From positions 310,001 to 374,000 of the forward strand of contig JAJJXM010000031.1 of assembly GCA_024516155.1 (NCBI GenBank): a DNA stretch of 64,000 nucleotides, in the 5' to 3' direction. Of this stretch, positions 21,240-32,429 are shown piece by piece. The translations under genes and the position numbers were made by a program. The notes beneath the pieces were generated by a model. The model was not told the origin of the DNA, ran no database searches, and saw only the letters and a program-made list of their open reading frames with translations. The stretch comes from Pyronema omphalodes. Lineage: Eukaryota > Ascomycota > Pezizomycetes > Pezizales > Pyronemataceae. Numbering within the stretch: the stretch's first letter is position 1; each line of letters begins with the position of its first letter.

Positions 21240-22562
21240 AACCTTTTCCATATTTAAAGACATTTTTAAGATTCTTTTCATAACTTGGAAACAATTATTG
21301 CATCCATTCGGTACTTGAACTAAACTAGTATTCTGCATCTTATTGTGGCTACATTACATTCATAATCTACCATTCCATGAAGTTGCATCCACGCTTTTCG
21401 CAACGACGGAAATGATGACTGAAAATGCTATCTCGATTTTACCATATCACAGATTACGCATGACTGACTTGAGAGTACTGTTACTACATGCTCAAATTTG
21501 TCTCAAAAGAACGCATCTCAGAACTTTCAAGTCGACTGTAGGACAAAGCAATCATATTCTTCATAAATCTCCAGTATTCACCACCGTTCTTCACACAATG
21601 TAATTTTTAAGCTTGCCCATTTTTACAGAATCTCCGTTTCTCTAATTATTTTTTGCCAATTGTAAAATGCCAAATGTTTGCACGTTTTTCAACCTAAGCA
21701 CATGTATCTTTTGTCTCATCCTTGCTTCACGGTAAATCAATGGGATGGAGAATAGGATAGTTGCTCTTCTTAATTTATTCAGTATATACTGGCTAGCAGA
21801 TCTTTCGGTCGGTTTTGTTTTTGTTTTCGCCGTGAACGAGATTATCTACATCGACTGTGTGTGTGTGGTTGGCGGGGGGGGGGGGGGGGGGGGCGTATAC
21901 GGCTGTCCAGTTTAACAGTTCCGACGCTCTGAAGTAAAATATAAAACCGGTGAGGAACGAAGCCACATGTCAGCTATTACAAGTTTTACTTCTCAAAATC
22001 AACACATCGAGGTAGTATTGTGCTCGAAACGGAGAAACTTAAGGGTTTGGAGTTCAATTTGAAGTTGGCAATCTGGCATCAGCAATCTTTGAAGACATCA
22101 TTGAGGTTGCGGGCCTGCAAAGCGATGCTCCTATTCCTCAAGATAGATTGTGACTTGCGTACGAAATGTTTTAATTATTCTCGGACATAATCCCTACACG
22201 GTTATACTGAGATATTATGCTAGGCTTATATAGTTCTGTGAGCTGTCTCTATATACCCGTAGTATGTACTCGTATGGATTATCCACGTCTAGCCGGCTTC
22301 GGTAGCAGCTCATAGTGCAGATATTCAACAACCAGTAGCTTTTCTGCTGTAGATGCAGATATAGAGGTGGATGGGCTCATTGAGAAACTATGGGGGGGGG
22401 GGGGGTGTAAGACAGGTACATTCGGTAGCCGGGCTAGGATGTTTGCTGGGGACCATTATCGGGCAAAGAGCGAAGGTAAATCAAAGAGAACGAAAGGAGA
22501 ATGCCGAATAACATCGTGACATGGCGCATAGAAGTCAGCGTCAACTGGAAACTGGTAAAATG
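21240..22562. other. Gene-free spacer with two G homopolymers
   Basis: No gene is supported. It holds a run of 20 G at 21874-21893, preceded by a GT run, and a run of 14 G at 22392-22405. The short frame at 21343-21603 has no recognisable domain. Confidence 0.5.
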
Positions 22563-22563
22563 G

Positions 22564-22642
22564 TGACTTCACCCAGGCTCCGGTAGATCCGGGGATCCTC
22601 GGCGTGCTAGGTGGATGGCATAGGCGAAGTCACCATGAAACT
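22564..22642 (-). pseudogene. Degenerate tRNA-Val-like sequence
   Basis: Read on the minus strand, this matches the two intact tRNA-Val(AAC) genes of the window in blocks: GTTTCATGGTG at the 5' end, CTAGCAC where the intact loop is CTAACAC, and GAGCCTGGGTGAA at the 3' end. It carries a ~6-nt insertion in the T arm, a damaged acceptor stem and an unpaired anticodon stem. A 10-bp inverted repeat (TGGTGACTTC / GAAGTCACCA) spans most of it. Probably a decayed tRNA gene or a tRNA-derived repeat remnant. Confidence 0.6.
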
Positions 22643-22875
22643 ATCAGTGAGGTGACGAACACGAAATTTTTGGAAGCCATACCCGAGTTCCGCTGCTAGG
22701 TGTACTGTATCAACTCGCCATGAAGGCATATGTAGCCCGTGGAGTTCACGTGATGCACCAAACGGTCAACAGCGAGGGAAGAGTCAAGATCTAGGTTTAT
22801 ATCCCAAGGAGCTGCTGTCTATTTTATGAGTACATTCGTCTTCTAAGCAAGTTATTTTTGTTCAATTGGATCTAG

Positions 22876-23290
22876 AACTCTGACACGGTCCTTGGAAGTC
22901 CCATCAAAGCCAAACGTTTGTCGGTCTTTCATAGCGTCCTAAAGTAACCACTGTTAGTGAAAATGTAATATGTACCCGGAACTCCAAGCCAAGTGGACCT
23001 CGCCCACAACTTCTACCAACTTGACAGAAATAATTGCATCACACTTCTGCCCCAATAAATTCCTAATGTATGAATGGTTCCCTTCGTGGTCGTTACACGA
23101 AAACGACGACTCTATCTTACTCCACTGGTGAACAGGTCGGCTCTTGCTGCTACTTGACCAATTGTCCAACTGATCCCACTGGTCAGAAATACAGGAAACT
23201 ACGTGTACCTTTCTACATCAATCCATAACCCGAGATCATGAGAGTCTAAAATAGGGCAGCCTGACCTCTACTACGCGGAATGCCTAGACT
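22876..23290 (-). pseudogene. Unrecognised coding-like fragment (possible spliced gene or remnant)
   Basis: Three minus-strand segments read like protein but do not join cleanly. They are one containing PILDSHDLGLWIDVER (about 23210-23270), one containing SDQWDQLDNWSSSSKS continuing to LLGQKCDAIISVK (about 23010-23190), and one containing DAMKDRQTFGFDGTS ending in PIEQK and a stop (about 22850-22940). Candidate introns with ACTAAC branch sites exist between them, but no phase-consistent model links all three. There is no start codon in a good position. I recognise no family. It may be a small spliced gene or the decayed end of one. Confidence 0.3.
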
Positions 23291-23299
23291 AGAAAGAAA

Positions 23300-24218
23300 A
23301 AGCATAGCTTGAGGCTGAAACCATTATTTCGCCGGCTGCCAGAATTTTGTTTACCCGCCTTTTTGCCTACCCCCCATCCCCCTCCCTCTCCGCAATTCTC
23401 TTTCCTTTCCCCTCTGCTTCTGCTACTCGCCCACCAATGCGCACAAGCAACCCGACCACCCATGTGGTCAGGTCAAGTAAACCAGATATAGTACCGGAAG
23501 AGATGCTACTAGATGAGACATGATGAAGAATAAAAAATAAAAATAAAAAACAAGGAAGATTCGTAATGACATTCATTATCCGACATGGCGTCTTCCTATT
23601 TTCACTGTCCTTGCAGGCTCGCTCCCAGAGGCTTGATGGTTAATACTGCTGGATGGCAGTCTTTCCGCATCGTGATCGTTACAGCGAACAACCCCATGGA
23701 TGCCTACTACGGATTTATTCCGCAAACTTCTGCTTAGCTAGCAAGGAGAATGAAGTATGACAGTCCGGCCTGTCCAGACCAAATAGAGGACCGTCGATGA
23801 GGCCTAAATCCAGTAAGTTCGTCCTGGTAGTCCAACACTCCTTACCGCACCGCCTACTCTTCACACTATCCACTCTACACCCTACTTACTCTACTCATTA
23901 CTTTCTCCTTACACCATCTACTTCGCACACCGCCTATTATACACACCGCCTACTGACGACAAAATAAAGATTGACCGTTTAGCCTAACACCACGCCAGAC
24001 CGAACCTACCGTCGAACCGACCACCAAACCAACCCCCGAGCCTACCGCCGACCCTCAGATGCCGAACCCACCGTACCGAATCTACCTCCCAACCGTCTGA
24101 CCTTTTCGACAGAAGTTCGAGCCACGCGGAACGGTTCCGTTGCCTGGACAACGGCGTGGATGTACTACAAGGCTACCTGAAACGGACCCACCCCAGGTGG
24201 CAGCGAAGAACAAAAAGA
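23300..24218. other. Gene-free spacer
   Basis: No gene is supported. The + strand at about 23820-24110 is an irregular CACC/CTAC/CGAACC-rich stretch, low-complexity in every frame. Confidence 0.45.
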
Positions 24219-24292
24219 TGATTTCACCCAGGCTCGATCTGGGGACCTTCAGTGTGTTAGACTGATGTGATAACCAACTACACCATGAAACC
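24219..24292 (-). tRNA. tRNA-Val (AAC)
   Basis: A 74-nt minus-strand gene including the discriminator A. The acceptor arm GGTTTCA pairs with TGAAATC; the D arm contains the A-box TGGTGTAGTTGG; the anticodon stem TCAGT/ACTGA encloses the loop CTAACAC (anticodon AAC); the T stem CCCAG/CTGGG encloses ATCGAGC. There is no intron. Identical over its length to the copy at 33578-33651. It decodes GTT (and GTC after inosine modification). CCA is not encoded. Confidence 0.95.
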
Positions 24293-25519
24293 ATTTTCAT
24301 GTCTACAGGGTCCCAATACCCGTTACAGCATTGTTTTTTCGATCAAATCTTCTCTAATTTCCTTTCAACGAAATAGCCGCGCTCGTTTAGGCAGCATAGA
24401 CGCCGCTGCGACCGTACGACCACTGCCCGAGCAGTCCCTACACCTTCAACTGGAGGAATTCGTTCCGCAAGAGTTCTACAAGTGTCTGAAGCTGAGATGA
24501 CCCTAGGAATAGCCCTCCCTCATCTACCACCGTTCACCACTCACCCAGGTTCTACATACTCGCCCCCGACGAGCGTACGACCGCCTTGCTGATCTTAGTC
24601 AGCGCCGAACCCACCGAACGCCGAGCAACCTAAATCACCAAACGGACAGGGTTTGAACCTATCTACTACGACGTACCGTCTTCGCGCAGGTGTGTAAACT
24701 GGCCAATGTCGCGCGAAATAGATTCACTACAACCACGAGATTTTGAAGAAGGAAAAAAGGTCTAAAGATCCAGGGAAGTCAACGAAGAATAAAAGAGAAT
24801 TTATCTGCTGACTCGTTATGGGCTTGGTGATTCGATGCCTTCGCGACAGACAGGCCCGCTACAAGTATGCAGTTTCGGGGACATGGGAGGAGTAGGAAGT
24901 ATCGGGAGATGTAGAGAAGTCAGTGTAGTACAAAAAGAAATTTATATGTAGATTCCACATAGACTTGATAATAAAATCAAATGCCTTCGCTTCATATGAG
25001 TGTTCTATAGCAACCCAGCTTTGGGACAGTCTGAGGTGTCGGGTGGTGTGTAAAAGTGGGAAAGTCACCGAAAAAAGATCCAGAGCAATCTAGTGAAGCC
25101 AGCAAATTCCGAAAGAAAAGTTGCCTGTAATTCGTAAATTCTTACCGAGCTTTTTATTGCTACAACGAACGGACGGGATTGAGAGTCGTAGATGGACATA
25201 GAGACGGCCAAGAGGGTGACTGAAGTGTGGAGAAGTTTTTAGAGGAGGAAGGCAGAGCGACGGGGAATCTGGACCATGAACGAAAGAGTCCAACTGGTTT
25301 AGCAAATTTTACCATAGCTGGCAGTTCAGACGTAGAGTTACTCCAAGTAGATGATGAATCTACAACTACCAGACGGAATCGAGGGTGTGGATAGGTGATG
25401 CGACTCCATGTATGTAGAAGGTTTTGAGAGAGGAATCACTGAATGGGAAAGGCAAGTTTTATTCAAGTAAGGTTAATGAGAGGATGTATTCAAATTAATA
25501 CTACACAAATAAAAAAATA
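24293..25519. other. Gene-free spacer
   Basis: No gene is supported. Short frames on both strands (for example 24267-24500 + and 25090-25305 -) have no recognisable domain. Confidence 0.45.
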
Positions 25520-25593
25520 CATAAAAGAAAGTTCGTAACATGGTATAAAAAAAATGCATAAAAGAAAGTTCGTGACATGGTATAAAAAAATTA
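25520..25593 (+). repeat. Two-copy 37-bp tandem duplication
   Basis: Two adjacent copies beginning CATAAAAGAAAGTTCGT at 25520 and 25557. They differ by one A/G substitution plus slippage in the A-run. Confidence 0.9.
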
Positions 25594-25775
25594 CAAAAAC
25601 AAAACAGGCAACGAGTGTATTTATTGCAGTATACGCTGACCCAGGCCTAAGAGACTGGTACAGGTTACTGCAAGTCCCAGAACATTTAAAACCGAGGAGA
25701 CTGGAAAAACAGTTAGTAAATCGCCCATTCAACAACTGTAGCTCACTGATGTAGCGCGAGGAGGGGAAACTAACC

Positions 25776-26195
25776 TTAGAGCAGTCCATATTCCGCTTCA
25801 ATTGCCTTGATGAGACGATCCACCATAACGTCCTTTCTCCCAGTTTGGAGGAGTTTCCGTTCTCGCAAGGATACCTTCAGTTCCCTGGTGGTTTGGGTTT
25901 CAACCCACCTTTTATAATTTTTTGGAGTGCATTTGCCCAGGGCTCGGACCCGTCTTTCCGATTCGGCCCTCCTTTGGGCTGCTTGACTGGTCTGATTTGG
26001 TTTTCCCTGGAGCGTTCCCAACCTTAGGGTTATGACGTATCTTTTTTCGGCTGCGGCAGGAGAGCGTACAGCCGGTTCGGCGGTTGGAGTGTTGGGGGCG
26101 GTAACGGGGATTTCCTCGGGGGAAACATCAGTCCCCGCAGCTTGAAGGAATACTTCAAACAGGTACTTCCCTAGGAAATATGTATTGTCCGACAT
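25776..26195 (-). CDS. Small SAP-domain protein
   Basis: A 139-aa single-exon protein. Residues ~103-137 fit a SAP motif (TRELKVSLRERKLLQTGRKD followed by VMVDRLIKAIE): two amphipathic helices around a Gly turn, a fold that usually binds DNA or chromatin. The middle (~50-95) is basic with many Arg/Lys, and the N-terminal third is Pro/Thr/Ala-rich. The start ATG at 26195 has an A at -3 (AAACA before ATG). The protein would probably be nuclear. I recognise no specific family, and it may be lineage-specific. Confidence 0.6.
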   Translation of the reverse strand: MSDNTYFLGKYLFEVFLQAAGTDVSPEEIPVTAPNTPTAEPAVRSPAAAEKRYVITLRLGTLQGKPNQTSQAAQRRAESERRVRALGKCTPKNYKRWVETQTTRELKVSLRERKLLQTGRKDVMVDRLIKAIEAEYGLL

Positions 26196-26520
26196 TGTTT
26201 GATTATTTCGAAGAAAAAGTATTGGTTGTAAAAAAAGATGGGGTTATCGAAGGGCGGGTTATTCTTTGGGGTCGGCGAGGGAAGAGAAACTTCAGGTCTG
26301 TCAGAAGGCCTTTATAAGGCCAATCAAAGGCAACCGACAGCCGTAGATTCGTCACGCATTCGCCGTCAATTGGTAGACTAACAACGCCAGAAAGACATCA
26401 TACAAATGGATAAGTTAGGAAGACGGTTGCAAGGCTTTAGGTACAATATGTAATAGTACTATACTCTGCCCTGCTTGAAAAAATTCAAAAATCCCCCCAC
26501 ATTTATGTACCTCTAGCACT
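26196..26520. other. Short spacer
   Basis: Upstream region of the SAP gene and downstream region of the CorA-like gene, both on the minus strand. Nothing else is seen. Confidence 0.5.
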
Positions 26521-29500
26521 TCAAACGGCATCATCCCCCAGGTTCCCCGTTCCCGTTCGACCACCCCTCTCAGATTTTGGTTTCCCTACCTCCCTCACTC
26601 CCTCGGGGACTCGCTCCCCACCGCCATCCGCACTGCGATACCTCTCCCCATACGAAAATCCCGTTGAGCTAGGTTGACCCTCCGTCTCCTGTGCTACTGG
26701 CCGTATGACTCGTCTTGGCCCAGTACGATTAGTTGTAGGATACACCGGAGCAACCGGAGTATACGATGACAATGCTGCTGGAGTCGTTGGAATTTCATCT
26801 CTCGCTGTCCGTGCAGAGTAGACGCCAGGTGGGACATCTCCCCGTAGACTGCCTGCAAAATTCGGGTATGCTTGTGGATAAATTTCTTCTCGCATTCTTG
26901 TAGTCTGCCTCCTCGAACGTGTTTCCGGATATGCACTCGAGTAGTAAATACTGGAATAAGGTACATCAGAATTGTAGGGTTCGCGTCGATAAGGATTGTA
27001 ATTATAGTCATCCAGAAAATCTGCATTGTAATTGAAGCCTCCGGTGAGATCTGGATCATATCTTGGAAATGATGGAGGCGGGGCGGGTGGGTAAGTAGAT
27101 TGATGAGGAGGCGCTGATGAAGTCTCGGCTTGGGGTTCTCCGTGAATTGGTGTTTCCATGACTTCTGGAATCGTTTGAACGTCGTTCCTACATCGAGATC
27201 TACTTCTAAAACTCGCTTCTTCGTGACATTCGTCTTCCGCATCGGCCACAACGCTTCCTTCGCTAACCAGCGATGCTACTGATGTAGGACGCCCATAGTT
27301 TTCTTCGTAGGTTACTCCCAGACGTGCTTTATTATTTTGCGCCGCACCCAGACCGTCTTTACTGCGAAGTCTTGGCAATGGTAAGGCTGGGGTATCTGGC
27401 TCGAGTATTTCGGATCCATCAGGAATGTATTCCACAGGCAATCGTAGTTCGTCACTCCCCATCCGATATCTCCTGCGGGGTGAGGTATCCAAATCGTATC
27501 TACCAGGAAAATCAAAGTATTTCAGTGGTTCCTGCAGTTCGGGTTCCTCTTGTTGCTGTGGTTCCTGCTGTTCCTCTTGTTGCTGTGGTTCCTGTTGTTG
27601 CTGTTGTTCCTGTTGTTGCTGTTGTTCCTGTTGTTGCTGTTGTTCCTGTTGCTGCTGTTGCTGCTGTTTTTGCTGTGGTCGTACCGGCATAAAAGACGTC
27701 AAAGGCTGCCCTGATAATTCCCAATCATCTACTTCTTGGTCCTTTCTCGAGCTTGGCTTATATCTTGTATGGTCTGAGACCTTTGAAATCGACTCTGGAG
27801 GTGCATGTGACAAAATATTTGAGCTACCCGGGCGTATTTCAACGTTTTCGGTCCTATAGTCAGCGGACTCCCAAGGCAAATCCGGCCGTGGTACCGCCAA
27901 GCTGGGGGTCTGAAATTCAACTTTTGGACCTTCCAGTGGAAACTCTGGACCAGATGGAGCATCTTGCGGGCTCGAAGGGGAAAAGCAGGGGCTTGAAGGT
28001 AAATATTCTGAAACACGGGGACTATCTTTTGGACCTGCTGATGCGAGCTCTGGAATACTGGCAGTATATTTCGGGCTCGATGGGGCAAAGAATGGAGTTG
28101 AAGCCGGGTATTGCGGATTTGGTGGTCTGTATTCCGGGCTATCCGGTGCTTTCTGTGGTATTTGTGTCCCGTAACCTTCTGTAGCAGCACTCTGTGGATC
28201 AATTCTCGTGCTTGGCATACAATATGCTACTGCTTTGAGAGTTGTCAGTAGGTAGCCTTGATGGATGCAGTATAATAAGGTTGTTTACCCGTCGTTCCAT
28301 TCATGTCATCTATTCCCATTTCATCATAAGCAATTTTGGGCTCGTCCGACAGTTTATTCCACGGAGATCGCAACACAGCAAGTAGCTTATTCCGAAAGGT
28401 AGCCAAATACTCTAATCCGTAGAGTACCATAAAGCATAGAACTGAAATAGGTATAACAACCACGAAAAAAAGCCATAAAGGTGGGTTCGCAGTGGATGGT
28501 CCATTCATACCAAAGATTGTCTGTGGTAGCGTGAGAAATTGTGACTACCGACCAAATGAATAGGGTATTTACAGCAACGAACGTAGCCGGAAGAAAAAAC
28601 ACGGTTAGATATGTCAAGCGTTTCATACTCTCAGATTGATGGTACACTAAATCGCCTTGCTTTAGAGCTAGAACTCCGTGGTCGACTTGGACGGTGTTGA
28701 AAACCTACCAATAGGGTGTCAGTGATGATCGTCTTACGGGAATGAGGTACAAACCATGTCAATAGTTGTGCTAACTTCTTGCTTAAGCTGCTGGAGAAAT
28801 AACATATTATGCGATAACTCAGTATAGATGTTCCTAATCTCCATGGCTACATGATTTCCATTAGGTGGTAGTCCGAGTTGCCTCAGCTCCATGTCTGAGA
28901 AGTGAAGTGTATCTCGAAGCGTTGAAATGACGTTCATATTCGAAGCCAGTGTGAGTTCGCAGTCATTGAGAACGTGTAATTCCCGATAGAGCATGTCGAC
29001 TGCTTTAGGCATATCCATACGACTTATGGCTTGACTATTCTGCGGTTGGTCGTTAGTGATAAGCAATTTCCCATAGCCCGTGTGTCGAAATTACATACCA
29101 GTTGAGCAATTGTGGATCTCAGATTTTGAGTGAAATCATTCCACATCAACTGCGTCCTAATGAAATCTACCAAGATTCGCCTAGGGTCCATGATGGCATG
29201 TACAGTCCAGAGTGATCCCGAGTGAAGCCGATGCTCAAAGTCCTCCCAACTCGGATCATACACTCCATCATGGGTTAGGATTGTGAGATTCCATGTCTTG
29301 TCTCGGTTATTCTGCCTGAGAGACATGCAAAAGCGTTTCACAAAGCCGACTTGGTAGCTGTAGCCAACATCGGGTGCATCGAGCTCAATGTAGCGTTTAC
29401 CGCAAGGAGTTCTGATTTTTGAGGGGTCTCTTTTGGTGTAGTCCTCGAATGGTTGGAGCGTATCGAGGCAGAGTTCGATGATTAGTTCACCTGCGGTAAC

Positions 29501-30417
29501 AAAGTTAACCTTCTTTGCATAGGTGTTTGTATAAATCGGGCTAACCAGTAGAAGGGTCGATGAGGCGGGATGAGCAATTGGTGAAAATGTCCGACATGGC
29601 TCTATTGAAGAGTTGCGCAGTAAACTCAGATCCATATAATTCTGCTAGTTCTCTATTTTCCGTCATTTCGAAATTGGTATCCGAGTGACTGTTGTCCATC
29701 AAAAGTTAGACCCCTCTCTTGGGCTTCTCCTCGAAAGCAATATTCACGCTTACCGAATGGTAAGATTCGGGGCACCTCGCCATAGCTGCATGATTTATTA
29801 GTAATTACTCCGGAAGATATTCATCGAAGAATGGATTGTCACATTATCAATAGGAGGTTTCATGGATAGTAAGTCCCTCTCAATATGCCTTGCTATGTGA
29901 AACGGAATTCTATAATATTTATTAGTTGTCAAGTCTGCATAATAGGATATTAGCTATTTTATCTATGGCATTGAGACAGAATGCAAGCAAAAAAAAAAAA
30001 AATCAGAATACCGGCATCACGAATCCTATCCTTCCGACGATGCGCCAAGATTGGTGATCCAGAAGTGCCATTAGACACAAGAAACATCTTGTCTTGCGCA
30101 TCTGGTGTTTCTGACGGTATTGTGTGGTATTGGATAAACGGATTCCATCCTCCCCCCAATCCTGGATTAAGATTTGGCACAGCCGTAGTCGTGAAATCGG
30201 CACCATCCACAGGACCCGGCGTCGGTGCCGGAGGCACTGATGTATTGATTTTGCTGGGCATTGGGCTTGGTTTCGGAGACGGTGGCGGTTTCGCTGGTCC
30301 AAGATCCATATCCGCGGGTGTCAGGCCTCTACTAGGCTTTTGGCTACCACCAGGCGTCTCACCCTGGTTGGGCCGCAAAAATTTACCGGGCTGCCAGTTG
30401 TTTAAGAGCGTATCCAT
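26521..30417 (-). CDS. CorA-like Mg2+ transporter with long disordered Gln-rich tail
   Basis: Nine-exon minus-strand model: 30417-30012, 29892-29843, 29785-29754, 29688-29546, 29490-29099, 29039-28755, 28704-28573, 28520-28289 and 28229-26521. All phases agree and the product is 1126 aa. The CorA/Mrs2/Alr1-type pore signature is clear: TM1 LTYLTVFFLPATFVA (466-480) runs across an intron into TIFGMN, giving the diagnostic GMN (484-486). A second helix, PLWLFFVVVIPISVLCFMVL (~496-515), follows. The cytosolic part (~185-440) is the usual mixed helical domain. It should move Mg2+ or another divalent cation across a membrane. The first ~135 residues are Pro-rich, and the first two exon joins are the least certain. 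The tail (~559-1126) is Pro/Ser-rich with SSPxY-type repeats and a Gln/Glu tract, and is unusual for the family. If the last intron is kept, the product stops at 571 aa (stop ending at 28245). Confidence 0.82.
27530..27685 (-). repeat. Gln/Glu-coding minisatellite in the CorA-like gene
   Basis: On the minus strand, imperfect 18-bp units (five Gln codons plus one Glu codon) repeat about four times and then grade into shorter QQQEE units. They encode a QQQQQE-type tract in the C-terminal tail. Slippage makes this likely to be polymorphic in length. Confidence 0.85.
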
Positions 30418-31101
30418 AGTCTCCGTTGATACTGAAAGCCTTTTCTGTGAATGTTTTGGGTGTTGGGCTGGAGCTGAATCGCGAGTGGACCTGCGATCAA
30501 ATATATGGTTGGGATACGCGCCCTAGCTAATATGCAGGCCCTTGTAGAATGAGGCGTGTAGATCAGCCTCGTATTAGAGTAGCTGCATGTAATACTACCA
30601 AGAGTGGATGGGATGAACACTACGGTTAAACTTGCACGAGAGACTAGGTTTCTCAAATTTAAACGCGAATTGCTCTCGACAACCGCCAATATTGCAGTTC
30701 TATGATGTTGGTTGGTGGTGCGATGAAAAGTCGTGAACGGGTGATGTCCTATGTCTATCCAAGCGGGATTTGGTTAGGCAATCAATGGAAATGCACCACC
30801 GCCGAAGCTGCATAAGGATAAACTACTTAGCGTGGAACACGAGGCAAATTTTCGTAGGAAGCACGTTATACTGCGGATATGATTATTGATAAGAAACACA
30901 CGATTTGGAGTACCTACCGTTTTATCCTGAGTTTTCGTGACAGTATTCTCAGCTGAGATGCAAATGCTTGCCTTCACAGTTTCGTATGACGGCAAGCATG
31001 GAAAAAGAGGATTCAATATATATCGGTTTTTCCCCTCATTCGCTTGTATTGATTTCGTTACCCGTAGCATCTACTTTGGCCTTCACATGAAGGCAACCTT
31101 A
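30418..31101. other. Spacer upstream of the CorA-like gene
   Basis: No gene is supported. Minus-strand frames at 30402-30689 and 30774-31070 have no domain. The region presumably contains the promoter of the CorA-like gene, and the true first exon could extend into it. Confidence 0.4.
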
Positions 31102-31627
31102 ATGTCCTCCATCACTCTAACGAGCTTCCTCAACGAAATATTGTAGTACATCAAGGATCGTTTAGACTACAGGGACATCCTCCGAATTTTCATATCAAAC
31201 TTACAGTGTTTGTAGCTAATCTATTGATTCAATGCGAGATTTTGCTTGTACTAAATGCAGACATCAATTTCAAGGGCTATTTCGTCATAGATATGGCGTT
31301 TGTAGGGTGGAAATTATTTGTCCGTAAATACTTACCTCCGTTTCGCCAAAGATATGTGGATGACTTTATCGAGAGACATACATACTAGAAAATTTCATAT
31401 GCATCTTGTGTTTTTTTAATGGAGATTTTTCTGGGGCTGTAACGGAACGGACAAACAAGATTTTGGCATACATATATTTAGGCGAGATCGATAAAGGCAG
31501 GAAGCTCACCATGAACCATATCATATCTTGGAGAGACTATCTATCGGAAGATACAGCGGGAGAGTCAGTGAAGAGTGATACTGCGATGCAGATGTTCATG
31601 ATGTTATTTCAAATAGATACCAAGTAG
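31102..31627 (+). pseudogene. F-box protein pseudogene, paralogue of 31935-32429
   Basis: A decayed copy of the neighbouring F-box gene. In one frame from 31102 the F-box residues can be followed through a stop: FLNEIL, stop (TAG), then YIKDRLDYRDILRIF, against LPNEIICEIFSRIDDPFDCKDFLRLS in the intact gene. After a second stop and a frameshift, another frame (about 31290-31385) gives WKLFVRKYLPPF, against MRWTRFVRKYLPPL. A last piece (31406 onward) gives FFNGDFSGA, against LFGGKFAGG. Segment order is preserved. Two in-frame stops and at least one frame change argue that it is not translated. Confidence 0.65.
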
Positions 31628-31934
31628 GATGGTTTTTTATGCATGATTAAAGCTTATCTTGCCGGTAATGGCTGGGTATTTCGAATTGAGTTAAATCAGT
31701 CCTTCCAGTCCTGGTGACATTCAGACAGACTGATAGGGGGCTATGCCATTTCTTTACCTTATATATAATTGGTAGTTCATATGTATGAGGCGTCGACCAC
31801 ATCGCTCAGCTGCCAACAAAGCCGGACCACAGGCTTCGCTTCTCGTGACATCCTGTCCATATGTATGATTCAATAAATAACATCCTACCCCTCTATCAAT
31901 TGAATTTCATGCACCCTATTGAACATACAAAGCA
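31628..31934. other. Spacer between the two F-box copies
   Basis: Promoter region of the intact F-box gene. Nothing else is recognised. Confidence 0.5.
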
Positions 31935-32429
31935 ATGTCCTTCGATATCCTCCCAAACGAAATTATCTGTGAGATCTTTTCTCGCATCGACGATCCCTTC
32001 GATTGTAAGGACTTCCTCCGCCTCTCTCGTCGAACCTACGGCCTTTGTCAAGGCTCTTTTAATACGAGATTCCGCCCATTCATCAAAGCGATCAACGAAC
32101 CTTTCAATTGCAAGGACATAAACACCATTAAAAATGGAGCCTATCCTGGTTATAAAGTCCCATTGAATACGAGATATCGTCTCTTTATCGAAGCGGGTAG
32201 TGTCATTGAACATGCGGCGGAAATGAGATGGACCCGATTTGTCCGAAAGTATCTTCCTCCACTCAAACCGTTTTACCAATCCTTTGGTATCATAAAATAC
32301 GATAGAGAAGGCCATCGGCAATATTTCATTTCTTTATTTGGTGGAAAATTTGCTGGGGGATTGGAATGGGATGGGGAATTGCAAATTGTGCGCAGCTCCG
32401 GGTATCAACGACAGAATACGGGGTACTAG
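31935..32429 (+). CDS. F-box protein (164 aa)
   Basis: The N-terminal F-box (residues ~4-40: FDILPNEIICEIFSRIDDPF then CKDFLRLSRRTY) is the Skp1-binding module of SCF ubiquitin ligases. The F-box is followed by ~120 residues with no recognisable substrate-binding repeats. Short F-box proteins of this kind are common and often expanded in filamentous ascomycetes. A degenerate paralogue lies immediately upstream in the same orientation, which points to tandem duplication. The segment FVRKYLPPLKPFY is shared by both copies. It could be a truncated member of a longer family, because no exon beyond the stop at 32427-32429 is obvious. Confidence 0.7.
   Translation: MSFDILPNEIICEIFSRIDDPFDCKDFLRLSRRTYGLCQGSFNTRFRPFIKAINEPFNCKDINTIKNGAYPGYKVPLNTRYRLFIEAGSVIEHAAEMRWTRFVRKYLPPLKPFYQSFGIIKYDREGHRQYFISLFGGKFAGGLEWDGELQIVRSSGYQRQNTGY

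Noticed and set aside
24650..24700. T-arm-like hairpin with TTCAAAC loop on the minus strand
   Set aside because: No matching 5' acceptor or anticodon arm at the required distance.
29779..29801. A 23-nt GTAATT..CATGCAG intron in the CorA-like gene
   Set aside because: Too short for a fungal intron; the 57-nt choice (29842-29786) keeps phase and uses the same acceptor.
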